Assembly (NCBI GenBank): GCA_945878835.1 | Contig: CAMCUG010000124.1 | Span: forward strand, 1-5,114 | DNA from: Chryseobacterium gleum | GTDB lineage: Bacteria > Bacteroidota > Bacteroidia > Flavobacteriales_D > Sanyastnellaceae | DNA length: 5,114 bases | Reading direction: 5' to 3' | In this document: one piece after another, positions 4,774-5,114 of the stretch | How positions within the stretch are numbered: the stretch's first letter is position 1 | Layout: each line of letters begins with the position of its first letter | Notes under the pieces: model-generated | The model's input: only the letters and a program-made list of their open reading frames with translations | Told to the model about the DNA's origin: nothing | Database searches by the model: none | Position numbers and translations under genes: made by a program

Positions 4774-5114
4774 ATGAGCACAAAAGCAAGTCCTACAGTT
4801 AAGCAAGAAAACGGCTTTAACTTCAGTTCAATTTTTCCTTACATCGCAATTCCAATTGCATTGTTAACCGGATGGGCATTATACACCTTCATCTTGGGTG
4901 ATGCTGCAAACTTCGAAGGCGGAGACGCAATTAAAGGTCATCCATTAAATGTATTAGGCACTGTTCACAAGGGTGGATTCATTGTACCGATTCTTATCGC
5001 GGTTAACTTGATTGTAATTATCTTCTTCTTTGAGCGTTTCATTAGCATAATGGCGGCTAAAGGAAAAGGAAGTATTTCTGCTTTCGTTCAAAACGTTCGT
5101 AAAATGCTTGCTAA
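4774..5114 (+). CDS. exbB: ExbB/TolQ/MotA-family proton channel protein (N-terminal part, truncated by the window)
   Basis: The first 113 codons are present and the frame is open to the window edge. The protein begins MSTKASPTVKQENGFNF. It has a hydrophobic segment at about 21-42 (IFPYIAIPIALLTGWALYTF), then a non-membrane stretch. A second membrane helix follows at about 68-88, within GTVHKGGFIVPILIAVNLIV and ending in FFFERFISI. The pattern of G-G-(F/W)-x-(M/V)-x-P-(I/L) entering a membrane helix that ends in E-R, followed by GKGSISAFVQNVR, is typical of Bacteroidota ExbB proteins with an extra N-terminal helix. ExbB with ExbD uses the proton motive force at the inner membrane to energise TonB-dependent outer-membrane uptake; TolQ does the same for the Tol system. 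The later helices and the ExbD neighbour are beyond the window, so ExbB versus TolQ is inferred. The ATG at 4774 lacks a Shine-Dalgarno and lies in AT-rich leader DNA. Confidence 0.85.
   Translation, partial: MSTKASPTVKQENGFNFSSIFPYIAIPIALLTGWALYTFILGDAANFEGGDAIKGHPLNVLGTVHKGGFIVPILIAVNLIVIIFFFERFISIMAAKGKGSISAFVQNVRKMLA

Noticed and set aside
1..5114. Mobile elements, CRISPR array, tRNA or rRNA genes, phage or defence genes
   Set aside because: I found no terminal inverted repeats with a transposase, no regularly spaced repeats and no tRNA-like cloverleaf. All substantial frames belong to housekeeping or envelope families with similar base composition, so there is no sign of horizontal transfer.

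Overview
The window looks like ordinary chromosomal DNA of a Bacteroidota bacterium, most likely a flavobacterial-type lineage. The reasons are the moderately AT-rich coding sequence, the near absence of Shine-Dalgarno sequences upstream of most starts, the protein flavour, and the gene order: a TatA tail, GatA, an MltD-type lytic transglycosylase with LysM repeats, a SlyD-like isomerase, FtsX with no adjacent ftsE, and an ExbB/TolQ-type proton channel. The lineage is inferred from sequence style and synteny; no marker gene in the window proves it. All genes are on the + strand.

Layout. Bases 1-107 are the C-terminal end of a TatA/E-type twin-arginine translocase subunit. Bases 120-1538 encode GatA, the amidase subunit of the tRNA-dependent amidotransferase, with its Lys/Ser/Ser triad intact. 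A 147-base gap (1539-1685) holds two possible hairpins and a weak promoter candidate. It leads into a tightly packed three-gene unit: mltD (1686-3260), a SlyD-like FKBP isomerase (3257-3703, overlapping by ATGA) and ftsX (3709-4575, five bases further on). A second gap of 198 bases (4576-4773) contains two interleaved 9-bp inverted repeats and a possible promoter region. It precedes an ExbB/TolQ/MotA-family gene (4774 to the window edge, truncated).

How the genes fit together. Most of the window concerns the cell envelope: protein export (TatA), peptidoglycan cleavage (MltD), control of septal wall hydrolysis (FtsX) and proton-motive-force transduction to the outer membrane (ExbB). GatA is a translation enzyme and SlyD-like proteins are cytosolic folding helpers. 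The ATGA overlap and the 5-base gap argue that mltD, the SlyD-like gene and ftsX are co-transcribed and translationally coupled. ExbB probably has its own promoter.

No mobile element, CRISPR array, rRNA or tRNA gene, or clear pseudogene was seen. I found no convincing new system. The best candidates for a second look are the structured leaders upstream of exbB and mltD, the co-translation of a cytosolic isomerase with two wall or division proteins, and a strong GC-rich hairpin inside ftsX.
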